Shown here: positions 1 through 9,400 of the stretch, one piece after another
Layout of the letters: each line of letters begins with the position of its first letter
How positions within the stretch are numbered: the stretch's first letter is position 1
Origin: Bacteroidota bacterium
GTDB lineage: Bacteria > Bacteroidota > Bacteroidia > Chitinophagales > Chitinophagaceae
Length of the DNA: 48,046 nucleotides
Direction: 5' to 3'
Assembly: GCA_030706635.1 (NCBI GenBank)
Contig: JAUZOD010000028.1
Span: 1-48,046 of the forward strand
Position numbers and translations under genes: made by a program
Notes under the pieces: generated by a model
Told to the model about the DNA's origin: nothing
Seen by the model: only the letters and a program-made list of their open reading frames with translations
Database searches by the model: none

Positions 1-44
1 AACCGGTCTTTTTTTGCTTATTACCTTTTGCTCGTTGCAAGTTA

Positions 45-350
45 TTACCTTCTTCTCCAATGACCGCGTACCCATTCTTCTCCATTACGGTCATGACGTC
101 TCCAATGACCCGGAACCCAGATCCAACCCGGATGCGGAGGCGCAGCCCAATGACCACCAACATAAACATAACTCCCGTTACGGGGTTCCCATTCTTCACC
201 AATCCATACATGGGTCCGACTCGGCGCAGCCGTTCTCACAACAACGGGAGCAACAGGCCGGATCTTAACATAGATCTGGGCTGAAGCACTAAAAGATACA
301 GCCAGAATAATAACCGAAAAAATGGCTACTCTGGATAACAGTTTTTGCAT
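45..350 (-). CDS. YXWGXW-repeat secreted protein
   Basis: A 101-residue protein with a clear signal peptide (about residues 1-24, ending FSASAQ). The mature part is dominated by aromatic-glycine repeats of the form W/Y-x-x-G-x-W: WIGEEW, YVGGHW, VPGHW and VRGHW, with an Arg-rich C-terminus. This matches the YXWGXW (WXXGXW) repeat family of small exported or envelope proteins, whose function is not established. The ATG at 348-350 directly precedes the signal peptide. It appears monocistronic. Family assignment is confident; no role can be read from the context. Confidence 0.85.
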   Translation of the reverse strand: MQKLLSRVAIFSVIILAVSFSASAQIYVKIRPVAPVVVRTAAPSRTHVWIGEEWEPRNGSYVYVGGHWAAPPHPGWIWVPGHWRRHDRNGEEWVRGHWRRR

Positions 351-456
351 AAGGGATGTTTTGTTTGCGGTTGGACTAAAGACCGGACAACAGGTTTAAT
401 CGCTTGAAAAATAAAAGATTAGTTGTATAATTTATTATATCTCAACGCCGTACGAC

Positions 457-1290
457 CTACAGGAGATCACCGAACAGAATGCGTACGCCAACCAGGGCCA
501 GGCATAAAGCCAGGGCCCGGATAATGATATTTCCTTTGATCTTATGAGAAAGATAGGCCCCCAATTGTGCCCCGGCCACCGCGCCTGCTCCTATTCCAAG
601 AACCATACGCAACACATAGGGGTCTTTATAATTGCCTTCTATAATATGGGTTATCACACTCACGGTAGCCATAACCGCCAATATAAAATGGGAGGTTGCC
701 GTTGCCACATATACCGGGAAGTTCAACCAGTTCACCAAAGCAGGAACATGAATGATTCCGCCACCAATACCCAATAAGGGGGAAAGATAACCAACGAGGA
801 TACTGATCATTATTCCATAGTATTGGTTATAGGTATAGGTATAGGTTGTTCCCCCCTTATCCGTCAACACATGGCGTCTAATCCTGTTTTTTACTTCGGG
901 CATTTTGTGACCGGCCACGACAATGCGCCTCTTTGAAACGAACAGAAAAATGGCCAGCACAATGAGCAGGATTCCAAAAACAATATGAAAAGCCAGTTTG
1001 GGTATATAGGCCGTTGTATATACGCCCAATACAGAACCCGGAATGGTAAACAGGGCAAAAATAATTCCGGCTTTAAAATCAATCCGGCCAGACCGGGCAT
1101 AAGCGAATGATCCCGAGATGGCATTCGCTGCCACAATGGCCATGGAAATGGCCGTGATAATATCCGGCGAAAGTTCAGGGTGTGTAATAATGAGTATGGG
1201 AACCACGATAAATCCACCGCCTGCGCCAATCAGGGTTCCCAGCGTGCCAACTCCAAATCCAATCAATAATAATATCAGCAAATGATCCAT
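457..1290 (-). CDS. Sulfite exporter TauE/SafE family protein
   Basis: A 277-residue polytopic membrane protein. Two internal halves each carry a Gly-rich motif (GAGGGFIVVP near residue 23 and GIGGGIIHVP near residue 173), the signature of the TauE/SafE (DUF81) family, with about eight hydrophobic segments. Members are proposed to export sulfite, sulfoacetate or other small anions across the inner membrane. A basic loop of about 35 residues separates the halves (near residues 118-155). The substrate cannot be told from sequence, and no sulfur-oxidation genes are adjacent. Confidence 0.88.
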   Translation of the reverse strand: MDHLLILLLIGFGVGTLGTLIGAGGGFIVVPILIITHPELSPDIITAISMAIVAANAISGSFAYARSGRIDFKAGIIFALFTIPGSVLGVYTTAYIPKLAFHIVFGILLIVLAIFLFVSKRRIVVAGHKMPEVKNRIRRHVLTDKGGTTYTYTYNQYYGIMISILVGYLSPLLGIGGGIIHVPALVNWLNFPVYVATATSHFILAVMATVSVITHIIEGNYKDPYVLRMVLGIGAGAVAGAQLGAYLSHKIKGNIIIRALALCLALVGVRILFGDLL

Positions 1291-1451
1291 TTCTGCGCCT
1301 GGTGGTTAAAATAGCTCTGGTATATCGGTCGCTCAAAAATAGGCAATCAAATCCGGGCATAAACCAAAGTCTTTAAATGCTCCATTTTGCAGCTTGGGTT
1401 CCCGGCAATCCCTGCCGCGCCATAAAACGTTTAAAGGAAGTCTAAACTGGT

Positions 1452-1491
1452 TTGGTATTTGCGGGAATAAAGTGCTTTTGGCAAATACCAA
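1452..1491. promoter_or_regulatory. 11-bp perfect inverted repeat upstream of the DUF2911 gene (operator-like)
   Basis: TTGGTATTTGC (1452-1462) is repeated as its exact reverse complement GCAAATACCAA (1481-1491), with an 18-bp spacer, 47 bp before the ATG at 1539. There is no T-tract, so it does not look like a terminator. The spacing (about 29 bp centre to centre) would suit two faces of DNA bound by a dimeric regulator, or a 5'-UTR hairpin. The function is inferred only from symmetry and position. Confidence 0.4.
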
Positions 1492-1538
1492 TCTGAACAA
1501 GGAATTGGAATTTTTTTTAACAGTTAAATGATAATCAT

Positions 1539-2078
1539 ATGAAACGAGCAGTTTTTACGAGGGCGGCTATACTCACGCTTACCGGCTTAGGTATGGCATC
1601 ACTCCTCTGGGCGCAGGGCGATAAATCCAAAAGACCCAGTCCCCCAGAAACCGCTACCGGAACGGTAGGCGGCGCAAGCATCAGCATCAATTACAGCAGC
1701 CCCTCCGTTAAAGGGAGGAAGATCTGGGGCGGACTGGTACCCTATGACAAAGTTTGGCGGGCCGGGGCCAATGAGGCAACGATATTTGAAACGGATAAAG
1801 CCATTGAAGTCGAAGGCAAGAATCTGCCGGCCGGAAAATACAGTTTGTTTGCCAAGCCGGGAGAAAATGAATGGACCATCATTCTGAATTCCGAAACCGG
1901 CCAGTGGGGAATAAAAAGGTCCGGAGATGCCAACCGGGATCCCGCAAAGGACGTGTTGAGTGTGATGGTTAAACCCCGGAAGTCTGCCAGGATGCAGGAA
2001 CGGCTGACTTATCAGGTTACCAGCCCGGGTTTTGTACTCGGTTGGGAAAACATTGAAGTTCCCGTTTCGATAAAATAA
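1539..2078 (+). CDS. DUF2911 domain-containing secreted protein
   Basis: A 179-residue protein with an N-terminal signal peptide (about residues 1-26, ending LLWAQ) and a DUF2911 domain from about residue 37 to the end. Typical features are the opening 'SPSVKGRKIWGGLVPYDKVWRAGANEAT' region and the later 'AGKYSLFAKPGENEWTIILN' stretch (each part recognisable, quoted in pieces). DUF2911 proteins are common, exported and uncharacterised in Bacteroidota. A perfect inverted repeat lies just upstream and a bidirectional terminator just downstream, so this is probably a single-gene transcript. Confidence 0.9.
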   Translation: MKRAVFTRAAILTLTGLGMASLLWAQGDKSKRPSPPETATGTVGGASISINYSSPSVKGRKIWGGLVPYDKVWRAGANEATIFETDKAIEVEGKNLPAGKYSLFAKPGENEWTIILNSETGQWGIKRSGDANRDPAKDVLSVMVKPRKSARMQERLTYQVTSPGFVLGWENIEVPVSIK

Positions 2079-2093
2079 CAGGAACACAAAAAG

Positions 2094-2129
2094 AAGAGGC
2101 TGTCCAGCGTGTTGAGACGGCCTCTTTTT
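2094..2129. terminator. Bidirectional Rho-independent terminator
   Basis: An 11-bp stem (2094-2104 with 2116-2126, one G-U wobble) with an 11-nt loop is followed by a T-run on the + strand. On the minus strand it is followed by a broken T-run (the A-tract before 2094). It sits between the end of the DUF2911 gene and the convergent AHSA1 pseudogene, so it can serve both. Confidence 0.8.
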
Positions 2130-2452
2130 ACTTTTTAACCGCCTCCGCTTCTACGAAGTTTTTAAGCGACTTCCCCAGAATAAAAGTCCAGCCTTCCATA
2201 AAACTTTCCTTCGCAAAATCCCGGTCATTTTGCGGGAACGTCTCCGGGAATTACCTCGGTCACCTTGCAGACATGCAAATATTTTTTATCCTCGCTACCG
2301 CCATAGAACTGAAATTCAAAGCCGACTTCAGGCTTAAATGCCGGAATATCAAAATACCATAATTTCATTTTCCGGTTATCGGTAATGGCTTGCCATACCT
2401 GCGCGGCAGGCGCATCGAACCTTTTTTCAATAGTCAGTGGTTTTATTGACAT
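2128..2452 (-). pseudogene. AHSA1/START-like (SRPBCC) protein, internally deleted
   Basis: From the ATG at 2450-2452 the frame reads a typical AHSA1-family N-terminus (KRFDAPAAQVWQAITD, then a KVTEVIPGD segment) but stops at 2225. The family's C-terminal end continues in another frame from about 2240 to the stop at 2128: ETFPQNDRDFAKESF, then MEGWTFILGKSLKNF. The two parts are joined at the codons after 'IPG', where roughly 35-40 residues normally found between them are missing. This is best read as an out-of-frame internal deletion, leaving a pseudogene. It follows the AhpD-like gene by 35 bp on the same strand and was probably its operon partner. Confidence 0.75.
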
Positions 2453-2487
2453 GATGGCTTCGTTTAATTGCCAAGGCCTCACGGCCT

Positions 2488-2934
2488 CTAAATTTTCTGA
2501 CCCGGCTGCCTGAGCGTGGCAATACAAATCCTGTTCCACGAATTGATGGTTACAACGGCCATAATCAGTTGTGCGGTGCCCGCTTCACCAAAATGCTGAA
2601 TGGCCTGTTCGTAGGTTTTGGAGGTTAATCCGCGTTTATGGATCATGGTTATCTCTTCCGTCATGGCCAGGATCAGCTTTTCCTCCTCATTGAATTGCGG
2701 AGATTCACTCCAGGCATTGAGCAGATAAAGACGCTGCTCTGTTTCACCGAGTTTACGGGCATCCCGGGTATGCATATCCAGGCAAAAGGCACAAGCATTT
2801 ATTTGGGACGCCCGCACCTTAATCAATTCTTTATATAAAGGATTAATGGGACTGGCAGCCATATATTTCTCCAAAGCCTGCATGGCGGCGTAGGCGTCCG
2901 GCTGAACGTCCTTCATGGAAAATCTTTCTTTCAT
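2488..2934 (-). CDS. AhpD-like carboxymuconolactone decarboxylase family protein
   Basis: A 148-residue protein of the AhpD/CMD fold. The redox-type motif is intact: Cys48-x-x-Cys51 with His55 (ACAFCLDMH), preceded by the usual 'LIKVRASQIN' helix. In characterised AhpD proteins these residues support alkylhydroperoxidase activity with a lipoyl or thiol partner. The substrate here is unknown. The ATG at 2932-2934 gives the standard family length. A broken AHSA1-type gene follows on the same strand. It is only distantly similar to the four larger CMD proteins at 27.3-30.9 kb. Confidence 0.87.
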   Translation of the reverse strand: MKERFSMKDVQPDAYAAMQALEKYMAASPINPLYKELIKVRASQINACAFCLDMHTRDARKLGETEQRLYLLNAWSESPQFNEEEKLILAMTEEITMIHKRGLTSKTYEQAIQHFGEAGTAQLIMAVVTINSWNRICIATLRQPGQKI

Positions 2935-3095
2935 ATTTATTCGTTTGAATGATACGGGTTTTTTTTATCCAAAGATAATTCCCAATCAGTTCAGGAACGG
3001 AATCCGGATTGCCATCAGGGTCTGGTCAAAAGAAATGAACAGTAATTACAGCGGGAATGGTGAAGAAAAACAGTGGTAGATCCGGGCCGGTGATT

Positions 3096-3767
3096 TCAGA
3101 ATTGTTCTATGATCAACCTTGATTTATCAGCTCCCAGTTTACCGAGCAAGTTCTGAATGCTTTCCACCATAGGATCCGGGCCGCAGATATAGAAATATTG
3201 GGAGAAATCGGTTATTTTATTTTTCAGGTAGGCTTCATCAATCCGGGAATTATCATACCGCCGCGTCTTCTCTTCTGTAAGTGTATTGATAAAATTGCTG
3301 CCCAGCATCTGGTCAAGTTCATCTTTGAGAATGATATCGGCTTCCGTTTTATTTGAAAATATCAACCGATTGTTGCCCAGTGCATTTTCTTTCTTCAGTT
3401 GCCTCAGGATAGCCAGGAATGGGGTAATGCCGGCTCCGCCGGCGATGAATGTCCCCTCTCCGTGATAATTAATGGTTCCAAATACATCGTGCAGGATAAG
3501 CTCATCTCCTATCTGCAATTTCCCCAGTTGGCTGGTAACACCCGGATGATCATTGTAAATCTTAATGGTAAATTCCAGATGATCCCATTCATTCAGGCTC
3601 GTAAAGGTGAACGGCCGCCGTTCTTCTTTCCAATCCGGCTTGTTGATACAGACATCCGTTGCCTGACCGGGGATATATTTGTAAGCAGGCGGCTTTTCCA
3701 GTGTAAATCGTCTTACGTTGTGGGTAACCAGCTCCGTTTTCAGAATCTGAACAATATATTCTTCCAT
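3096..3767 (-). CDS. FAD-binding ferredoxin-reductase-type oxidoreductase
   Basis: A 223-residue flavodoxin/ferredoxin reductase-like protein with no ferredoxin domain. The FAD-binding barrel contains the RPFTFTS motif (R-x-Y/F-S/T-type, near residue 54). The NAD(P) domain begins with GGAGITPFLAILR (near residue 109) and contains the CGPDPM motif near the C-terminus. The ATG at 3765-3767 is chosen because the upstream open frame (to 3956) encodes Cys/aromatic-rich sequence unlike the family. Electron partner unknown. It stands alone, with a gene-poor gap upstream. Confidence 0.85.
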   Translation of the reverse strand: MEEYIVQILKTELVTHNVRRFTLEKPPAYKYIPGQATDVCINKPDWKEERRPFTFTSLNEWDHLEFTIKIYNDHPGVTSQLGKLQIGDELILHDVFGTINYHGEGTFIAGGAGITPFLAILRQLKKENALGNNRLIFSNKTEADIILKDELDQMLGSNFINTLTEEKTRRYDNSRIDEAYLKNKITDFSQYFYICGPDPMVESIQNLLGKLGADKSRLIIEQF

Positions 3768-4685
3768 GCAGAAACAGCTTTTAACTGATAAATAAAAAAA
3801 ACATTCTTTTCCTCGCCGCACGCAAAAATACATACAAAAGAATGAACATGTTTTATTCGTATCCGGAATCATTTCAAAAGCGACGCCTGCAGATGCCTGA
3901 ATAAATCGTCTGCGCAACCTATAACCTTTCACAACAGCAATTCGGGCCGCCAACATATATCGGGCAAGTGCAAGCTATTTGTTAGAAGTGGCCTTAACGG
4001 CTGCTACCTTTTTTATCCAGGCTGTTGAACCGAGATTCTGTATAGCCCGGGCTTGAGCAGCTTTTATTCTTTTACCAAACAAGAATTGCAGAGCGGTCAA
4101 AAAAGGGACACCACGAAGCTGAAATTCTGACCTCGCAGCAAACCGGATAAAAGATACCGATGTTTTATATAACACAGCCTAAATAGATACTAAACACAGA
4201 CTAAACACAGACAAAACACAGGTAATGCCCTATTATCTTATGTATTTTATTACATTTTTATTAATTTATTATGATTTTTTATATATACGACCATCGCCAA
4301 GGTTGTGCTAAAATCCTTAACTGCTTATGGGTAAATTAATCAATGGCTTCAACCGGGGCCTCTCGGGGTAAAGTCGGCACCGGAATCGGTTCTTCCTGGA
4401 AAGGAATTCCCGACATCGAGGGTCCCGATAAGAAACGTACCGGGAAGATCTATCATATTTATCCGGCTTTTGTCGTCCACGACCTCAACAGGCAATCCTG
4501 CAGTGCTTACCTGGGCGCCGTTGTTACGGGATGAATTTAACTTTCTGTAAAAACTTTCTCCAGCCCGGTTCACTTCTAAACCAGATCAGCAGGGAATGAC
4601 TGATCCTTAAATATATTATATTGTGATCGCGGATTTACTGTCGGCGTGGAACGAGTATCGTATTAAATAGAAACAAACAGTATTT
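3768..4685. other. 918-bp gap without a convincing gene
   Basis: Three parts can be seen. At 3975-4175 (minus) a 66-codon ORF with no recognisable domain may be chance. At 4189-4300 there is an 11-bp tandem repeat followed by very AT-rich DNA. At about 4343-4573 a GC-richer island is open on both strands (63 codons plus, 74 codons minus) without a family I recognise. It may be a gene remnant or a non-coding RNA; the composition change relative to the AT-rich flank is obvious. Confidence 0.5.
4189..4221. repeat. Three tandem 11-bp repeats (ACTAAACACAG)
   Basis: ACTAAACACAG at 4189-4199 and 4200-4210 is followed by ACAAAACACAG at 4211-4221. A further AACACAG lies at 4171-4177. The array borders an AT-rich stretch. 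Function unknown; it could be a regulator-binding array or simple slippage. Confidence 0.7.
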
Positions 4686-4976
4686 ATGGATAAAAAGATC
4701 AAAAAAACTGAAGAGGATAAATTGGAAAATGAAAAATTTCCGCTTCCGGAATATCCGGCCAAAGAAGACATCTACAGTCGTGAAAAAGAAGAACCTTTTG
4801 ATGAACAGGGAGTGAAGAAACAAAAGTTAAAAAATAAGCTGGATGAAGGTCTTGATGTCCCCGGATCGGATCTTGATGACAACGACGAAGAAATTGGTGA
4901 AGAGGATGAGGAAAATAATTATTACAGTCTGGGCGGAGACGACCACAACAATCTGGAAGAAGATCAGGGAGAATAA
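4686..4976 (+). CDS. Highly acidic hypothetical protein
   Basis: A 96-residue soluble protein extremely rich in Glu and Asp, especially residues 50-96 (runs such as DLDDNDEEIGEEDEE), with no signal peptide or membrane segment and low complexity throughout. It is probably disordered. No family function is known to me. It lies 14 bp upstream of the HdeD-like gene on the same strand, so the two are probably cotranscribed. The coding call rests on the ATG, the continuous frame and the position. Confidence 0.65.
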   Translation: MDKKIKKTEEDKLENEKFPLPEYPAKEDIYSREKEEPFDEQGVKKQKLKNKLDEGLDVPGSDLDDNDEEIGEEDEENNYYSLGGDDHNNLEEDQGE

Positions 4977-4990
4977 CAATAGAATTTTAC

Positions 4991-5548
4991 ATGCCCTTAA
5001 AAAAAAAGATTCCAACCGCGTGGCTGTTAATGGTGATCGGTTTTGTGTTTGTTGCTATCGGCGTATTTGTGTTCCTCTTTCCCTGGCACGCCTATTACCG
5101 GCTTACAAAATATACGGGGATATTGTTGCTGTTGAACGCAATTTTATTGCTTTACATTGCCATTAGCAGAACCCGCAATGCGCGGGAGAGGAATTGGATC
5201 CTGGCAGAAAGCATTATTGACTTCCTGTTTGTTATGATCTTTTTTTTTAACGCGTTGCTTTCCTTCTTTGCATTGCCTTTTTTTATTGGGCTCTGGATGG
5301 GATTCGTGGGCGGTTTAAAGGTAGCGGCATCTCTTGCTTTGAAGAAAGTGCTGAAGGGTTGGGGGTTTATCCTGTCAGAAGGGATTGTCTCTGTCCTCTT
5401 TTCCATCTGGGTATTTAACGGACCATCCCCCAAGGCCATCGGCATTACCATACCTATTGGCTTGTTTGCCCTGCTGATGGGCGCTTTCAATATATTTGAG
5501 GCCTTGCGGTTTAAAAAAACAGAAAGCACACTCGATATGATGCTATGA
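4991..5548 (+). CDS. HdeD family (DUF308) membrane protein
   Basis: A 185-residue integral membrane protein with about six hydrophobic helices. The helical pairs and the 'SEGIVSVLFSIWVFNGP' region resemble the HdeD/DUF308 repeat family, whose E. coli namesake is linked to acid stress. Residue Trp-Pro-rich 'FLFPWHAYYRLTKYTGILLL' follows the first helix. It follows the acidic-protein gene by 14 bp and ends 10 bp from the convergent thioredoxin gene. The role in this organism is unknown. Confidence 0.75.
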   Translation: MPLKKKIPTAWLLMVIGFVFVAIGVFVFLFPWHAYYRLTKYTGILLLLNAILLLYIAISRTRNARERNWILAESIIDFLFVMIFFFNALLSFFALPFFIGLWMGFVGGLKVAASLALKKVLKGWGFILSEGIVSVLFSIWVFNGPSPKAIGITIPIGLFALLMGAFNIFEALRFKKTESTLDMML

Positions 5549-5558
5549 GTGTATAAAT

Positions 5559-5882
5559 TTACAGGGTGGTCCGTTCCGTAGATTGTGCTATGATCTGCCG
5601 CAATTGTGTGGCCGGAATTACGCCGGACTGACGCCACTTAATTTTACCCTTTTGAAAGATAATCAGGGTCGGTACGCTTTGAATCTGGTATGCATTGGCA
5701 ACCTGAGGATTCTTATCTATATCTATTTTAATGATCGTAATGGCGTCTTTTAAAGAATCCTTCAGCTCTTTCAGGATGGGTGGCATCATTTTACATGGCC
5801 CGCACCATTCAGCGGAAAAATCCACCAGTACCGGCTGATCGCCATGGATTAAATCATGAAAGGATTTTTTGTTTGTCGGCAT
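5559..5882 (-). CDS. trxA: Thioredoxin
   Basis: A 107-residue protein of standard thioredoxin length. The active site WCGPCKM (Cys at about residues 27 and 30) lies in 'VDFSAEWCGPCKMMPP'. The cis-Pro motif is present in 'QSVPTLIIFQKGK' (near residue 71). There is no signal peptide, so it is cytoplasmic. It reduces protein disulfides and is re-reduced by thioredoxin reductase. The ATG at 5880-5882 is the only sensible start. It lies downstream of the response regulator gene on the same strand (27 bp apart). Confidence 0.95.
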   Translation of the reverse strand: MPTNKKSFHDLIHGDQPVLVDFSAEWCGPCKMMPPILKELKDSLKDAITIIKIDIDKNPQVANAYQIQSVPTLIIFQKGKIKWRQSGVIPATQLRQIIAQSTERTTL

Positions 5883-5909
5883 AAATTGATTACTAATGGG
5901 CTATGATGG

Positions 5910-6347
5910 CTAACCGCGTACCAACTCAACAATTTTCTTAGCCAAAAGTTCATATCCGGCCAGATCAGACGGCTTCACAAAATAGGCTGAGGCGCCATGG
6001 TCCAAACATTCTTTTTCAAAAAAAGCAGCATTGGAGGTACTCCAGATGATCTTGGGTATGTCCTTATATCTTTCCTCCCCTGAAAGATTCACCAATATCT
6101 GGTAGCCGCTCATGACAGGAAGATTATAATCCATGATCATTAGGCCGGGCATGCGGTCATCCGGTAAATCAGCCAAAAAGGGCATTACCTTATCACCGCT
6201 GTTAATAAAATATACCTCCAGGCTGTGGCCCAGGTTTTGCAGTGAACCGGTAATTAATTCCACATCATCTATATCATCCTCGGCTAAAAGTATGTAGTTT
6301 TTGAAAGCTGTTTTATCTTTAATTATACTCGCCAGTGCAGGGTTCAT
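5910..6347 (-). CDS. Single-domain response regulator (CheY/Rcp1-like)
   Basis: A 145-residue stand-alone receiver domain. The acidic pocket is in 'LLAEDDIDD', the phospho-acceptor Asp in 'LMIMDYNLPVMSG', the conserved Thr/Ser in 'IIWSTSN' and the Lys in 'AYFVKPSD'. No output domain follows. It is divergent from the giant hybrid kinase gene (85 bp between starts), which suggests that it shuttles phosphate to or from one of the two neighbouring kinases. That link is inferred from position. Confidence 0.9.
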   Translation of the reverse strand: MNPALASIIKDKTAFKNYILLAEDDIDDVELITGSLQNLGHSLEVYFINSGDKVMPFLADLPDDRMPGLMIMDYNLPVMSGYQILVNLSGEERYKDIPKIIWSTSNAAFFEKECLDHGASAYFVKPSDLAGYELLAKKIVELVRG

Positions 6348-6432
6348 GAAAATGATTTAAGGGGAAGGTTGCACCAGATAAAAATAATCAATTAATCAGC
6401 GGACTTTGAAATAATTTAACCCACAAAGGATT

Positions 6433-9400
6433 ATGACCGTCAAAAAAAAGGGAATACAGAATGTGCCTGCCGGCAGGATCAAGCGAACCAAGCTGTTGAA
6501 TGGAAACGGCTTTTTACCGGAAGCCGCGCTAAACAGCAGACAATTATTAAGCATTCTATCCGAAATGCGGAATGGAAACTTCAGTGTACGGATGCCCGTG
6601 GACCTGCTCGGACTTGACGGCAAGATATGTGATACCCTGAATGAGATCATTTCGCTGAATGAGGCCCTGATGCTGGAATTAACAAAAGCCGGCAATATCA
6701 TCGGAAGACAGGGAAACCTGACCCATCGCCTGGTATTGCCCCAGATCGCAAGAGGCCGCTGGAACGAAGGCATTGATTCCATCAATGAACTGATCTCCAA
6801 TCTGGTTCATCCCACCATCGAAATTGCGCACGTGATCAGCTCTGTTGCAAAGGGCAATCTTTCGGAGGAAATGCACCTGCAGATTGGCAGCCATAAGCTG
6901 CAGGGTGAATTTCTTCGCATTGCCAAAGAGGTGAATGATATGGTGAAACAGCTCAACCTCTTCTCCATGGAGGTAACCCGGGTGGCCCTGGAAGTGGGTT
7001 CCGAAGGAAAACTCGGCGGACAAGCCAAAGTAAAGGGCGTTGCCGGTGTATGGAAAGACCTTACGGATTCGGTAAACCAGATGGGAAGCAATCTTACCGC
7101 TCAGGTACGAAATATTGCCGAGGTGACCACGGCCGTTGCCCGAGGAGATCTGTCCAGAAAAATTACGGTGGACGTAAAAGGCGAGATCCAGGAATTAAAA
7201 GACACCATCAATACGATGGTGGATCAGCTGAATTCCTTTTCATCGGAAGTTACCCGTGTGGCAAGGGAAGTGGGTACGGAGGGCAAACTCGGGGGCCAGG
7301 CAAAAGTGCGGGGTATTGCCGGCACCTGGAAAGATTTGACAGATTCGGTGAACCAGATGGCTTCCAATTTAACAGGGCAGGTAAGAAATATTGCTGAAGT
7401 AACCACAGCCGTTGCAAACGGCGACCTTTCCAAGAAAATTACGGTGGATGTGGAAGGTGAAATTCTGGAATTGAAAATCACCATCAATACGATGGTGGAT
7501 CAGCTGAATTCCTTTGCATCGGAAGTAACGCGCGTAGCACTGGAAGTGGGTACGGAGGGCAAACTGGGGGGCCAGGCAAAAGTGCAGGGTGTCGGCGGTA
7601 CCTGGAAGGATCTTACAGATTCTGTAAACCAGATGGGGTCAAACCTGACCGCACAGGTGCGGAATATCGCCGAGGTAACCACCGCTGTTGCGAATGGAGA
7701 CCTTTCCAGGAAAATCGAAGTGGATGTAAAGGGAGAAATCCTGGAGTTGAAAAATACGATCAATACGATGGTGGAGCAGTTGCGCGGGTTCGCTTCCGAA
7801 GTTACCCGTGTAGCCAGGGAAGTAGGTACGGAAGGGAAACTGGGCGGACAGGCAAATGTCCCCGGCGTGGCTGGAACCTGGAAGGATTTGACCGATTCTG
7901 TGAATCAGATGGCAGGAAACCTCACAACCCAGGTACGCAATATCGCGGATGTGGCCATTGCGGTGGCCAACGGGGATATGTCCAGAAAAATCACCGCAGA
8001 TGTGCATGGAGAGATCCTCGAGTTAAAAGAAACGCTGAATACCATGGTGGATCAACTGAGGGCCTTTGCGTCTGAAGTTACCCGTGTGGCAAGAGAAGTA
8101 GGTACGGATGGCAAATTAGGGGGACAGGCTTTTGTACCGGGTGTAGCCGGAACCTGGAAAGACCTCACCGATTCCGTGAATCAGATGACCGGGAACCTTA
8201 CGTCCCAGGTGCGTAATATCGCTGAGGTTACGAAAGCAGTCGCTTCGGGTAATCTTTCAAAAAAAGTTACTATTGATGTAAAAGGAGAAATTCTGGATCT
8301 GAAAAACACCATCAATACCATGGTGGATCAGCTAAATTCCTTTGCTTATGAAGTCACGCGGGTTGCCCGTGAAGTGGGCACCGAAGGTAAACTGGGCGGT
8401 CAGTCCGAGGTACAGGGTGTTGCCGGCACCTGGAAGGATCTTACCGATTCCGTGAACATGATGGCTTCCAATCTGACAAATCAGGTGCGCGGTATTGCCA
8501 AGGTGGTAACAGCGGTTGCTACGGGTAATCTGAAACAAAAATTATCTATTGTATCCCAGGGTGAAGTGGCCCAACTGACCGATACGATCAATGAAATGAT
8601 TGATACGCTGGCTGTATTTGCCGACCAGACAACCACCGTTGCCCGCGAAGTGGGTGTGGATGGCCGGCTGGGTGGCCAGGCCAGTGTTCCGGGCGCTTCA
8701 GGCACCTGGAAAGACCTTACGGAAAATGTAAACCAGCTGGCAGAGAACCTGACCACCCAGGTTCGTGCGATCTCCAAAGTGGCATCCGCTGTGACCAAAG
8801 GTGACCTGACGCAAATGATCCGCGTCGAAGCCAAAGGCGAAGTGGAAGAATTGAAAGATACCATCAACCAGATGATCGCCAACCTGAAAGAAACAACGCT
8901 GCTAAATCAGGAACAGGACTGGCTGAAATCGAATCTGGCCGATTTTACGCAGATGTTGCAAGGGCAAAAGGATCTGAATACGGTTACCCGGCGCATACTT
9001 TCCGAACTGGTTCAGGTGGTGAATGCACAGCAGGGCATGTTTTACATTCTGGGAGAAGATGAAAACATGCAGAATAAAAAACTTAAACTGTTTTCGGCTT
9101 ATGCCTATGGCAATGAAATGAATCTGAAAAAAGAATTTGCCCTCGGTGAGGGTCTGGTCGGCCAATGCGCAATAGAGAAGGAAAGAATATTACTGCACAA
9201 TGTGCCGGAAAACTATATTCGCATTCACTCCGGTCTGGGTTCGGCAAACCCGGTAAATCTGATCGTATTACCGGTACTATTCGGAACCGAAGTCAAAGCA
9301 GTGATTGAACTGGCGTCTTTCGACACGTTCAACCAGACCCATCTTAACTTTTTAAGTCAGTTGACCGAAAGTATCGGCATCGTACTCAATACCATCGAGA

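Noticed and set aside
3768-3956. N-terminal extension of the FNR-type oxidoreductase
   Set aside because: The extension is Cys- and aromatic-rich, unlike the family, and the ATG at 3767 gives the normal domain start.
3975-4175. 66-codon minus-strand ORF
   Set aside because: No domain, signal or conserved feature; a chance ORF is likely.
7050-8882. Many long ORFs antisense to the giant kinase
   Set aside because: They repeat with the 276-bp HAMP period and are shadows of the repeated sense coding sequence.
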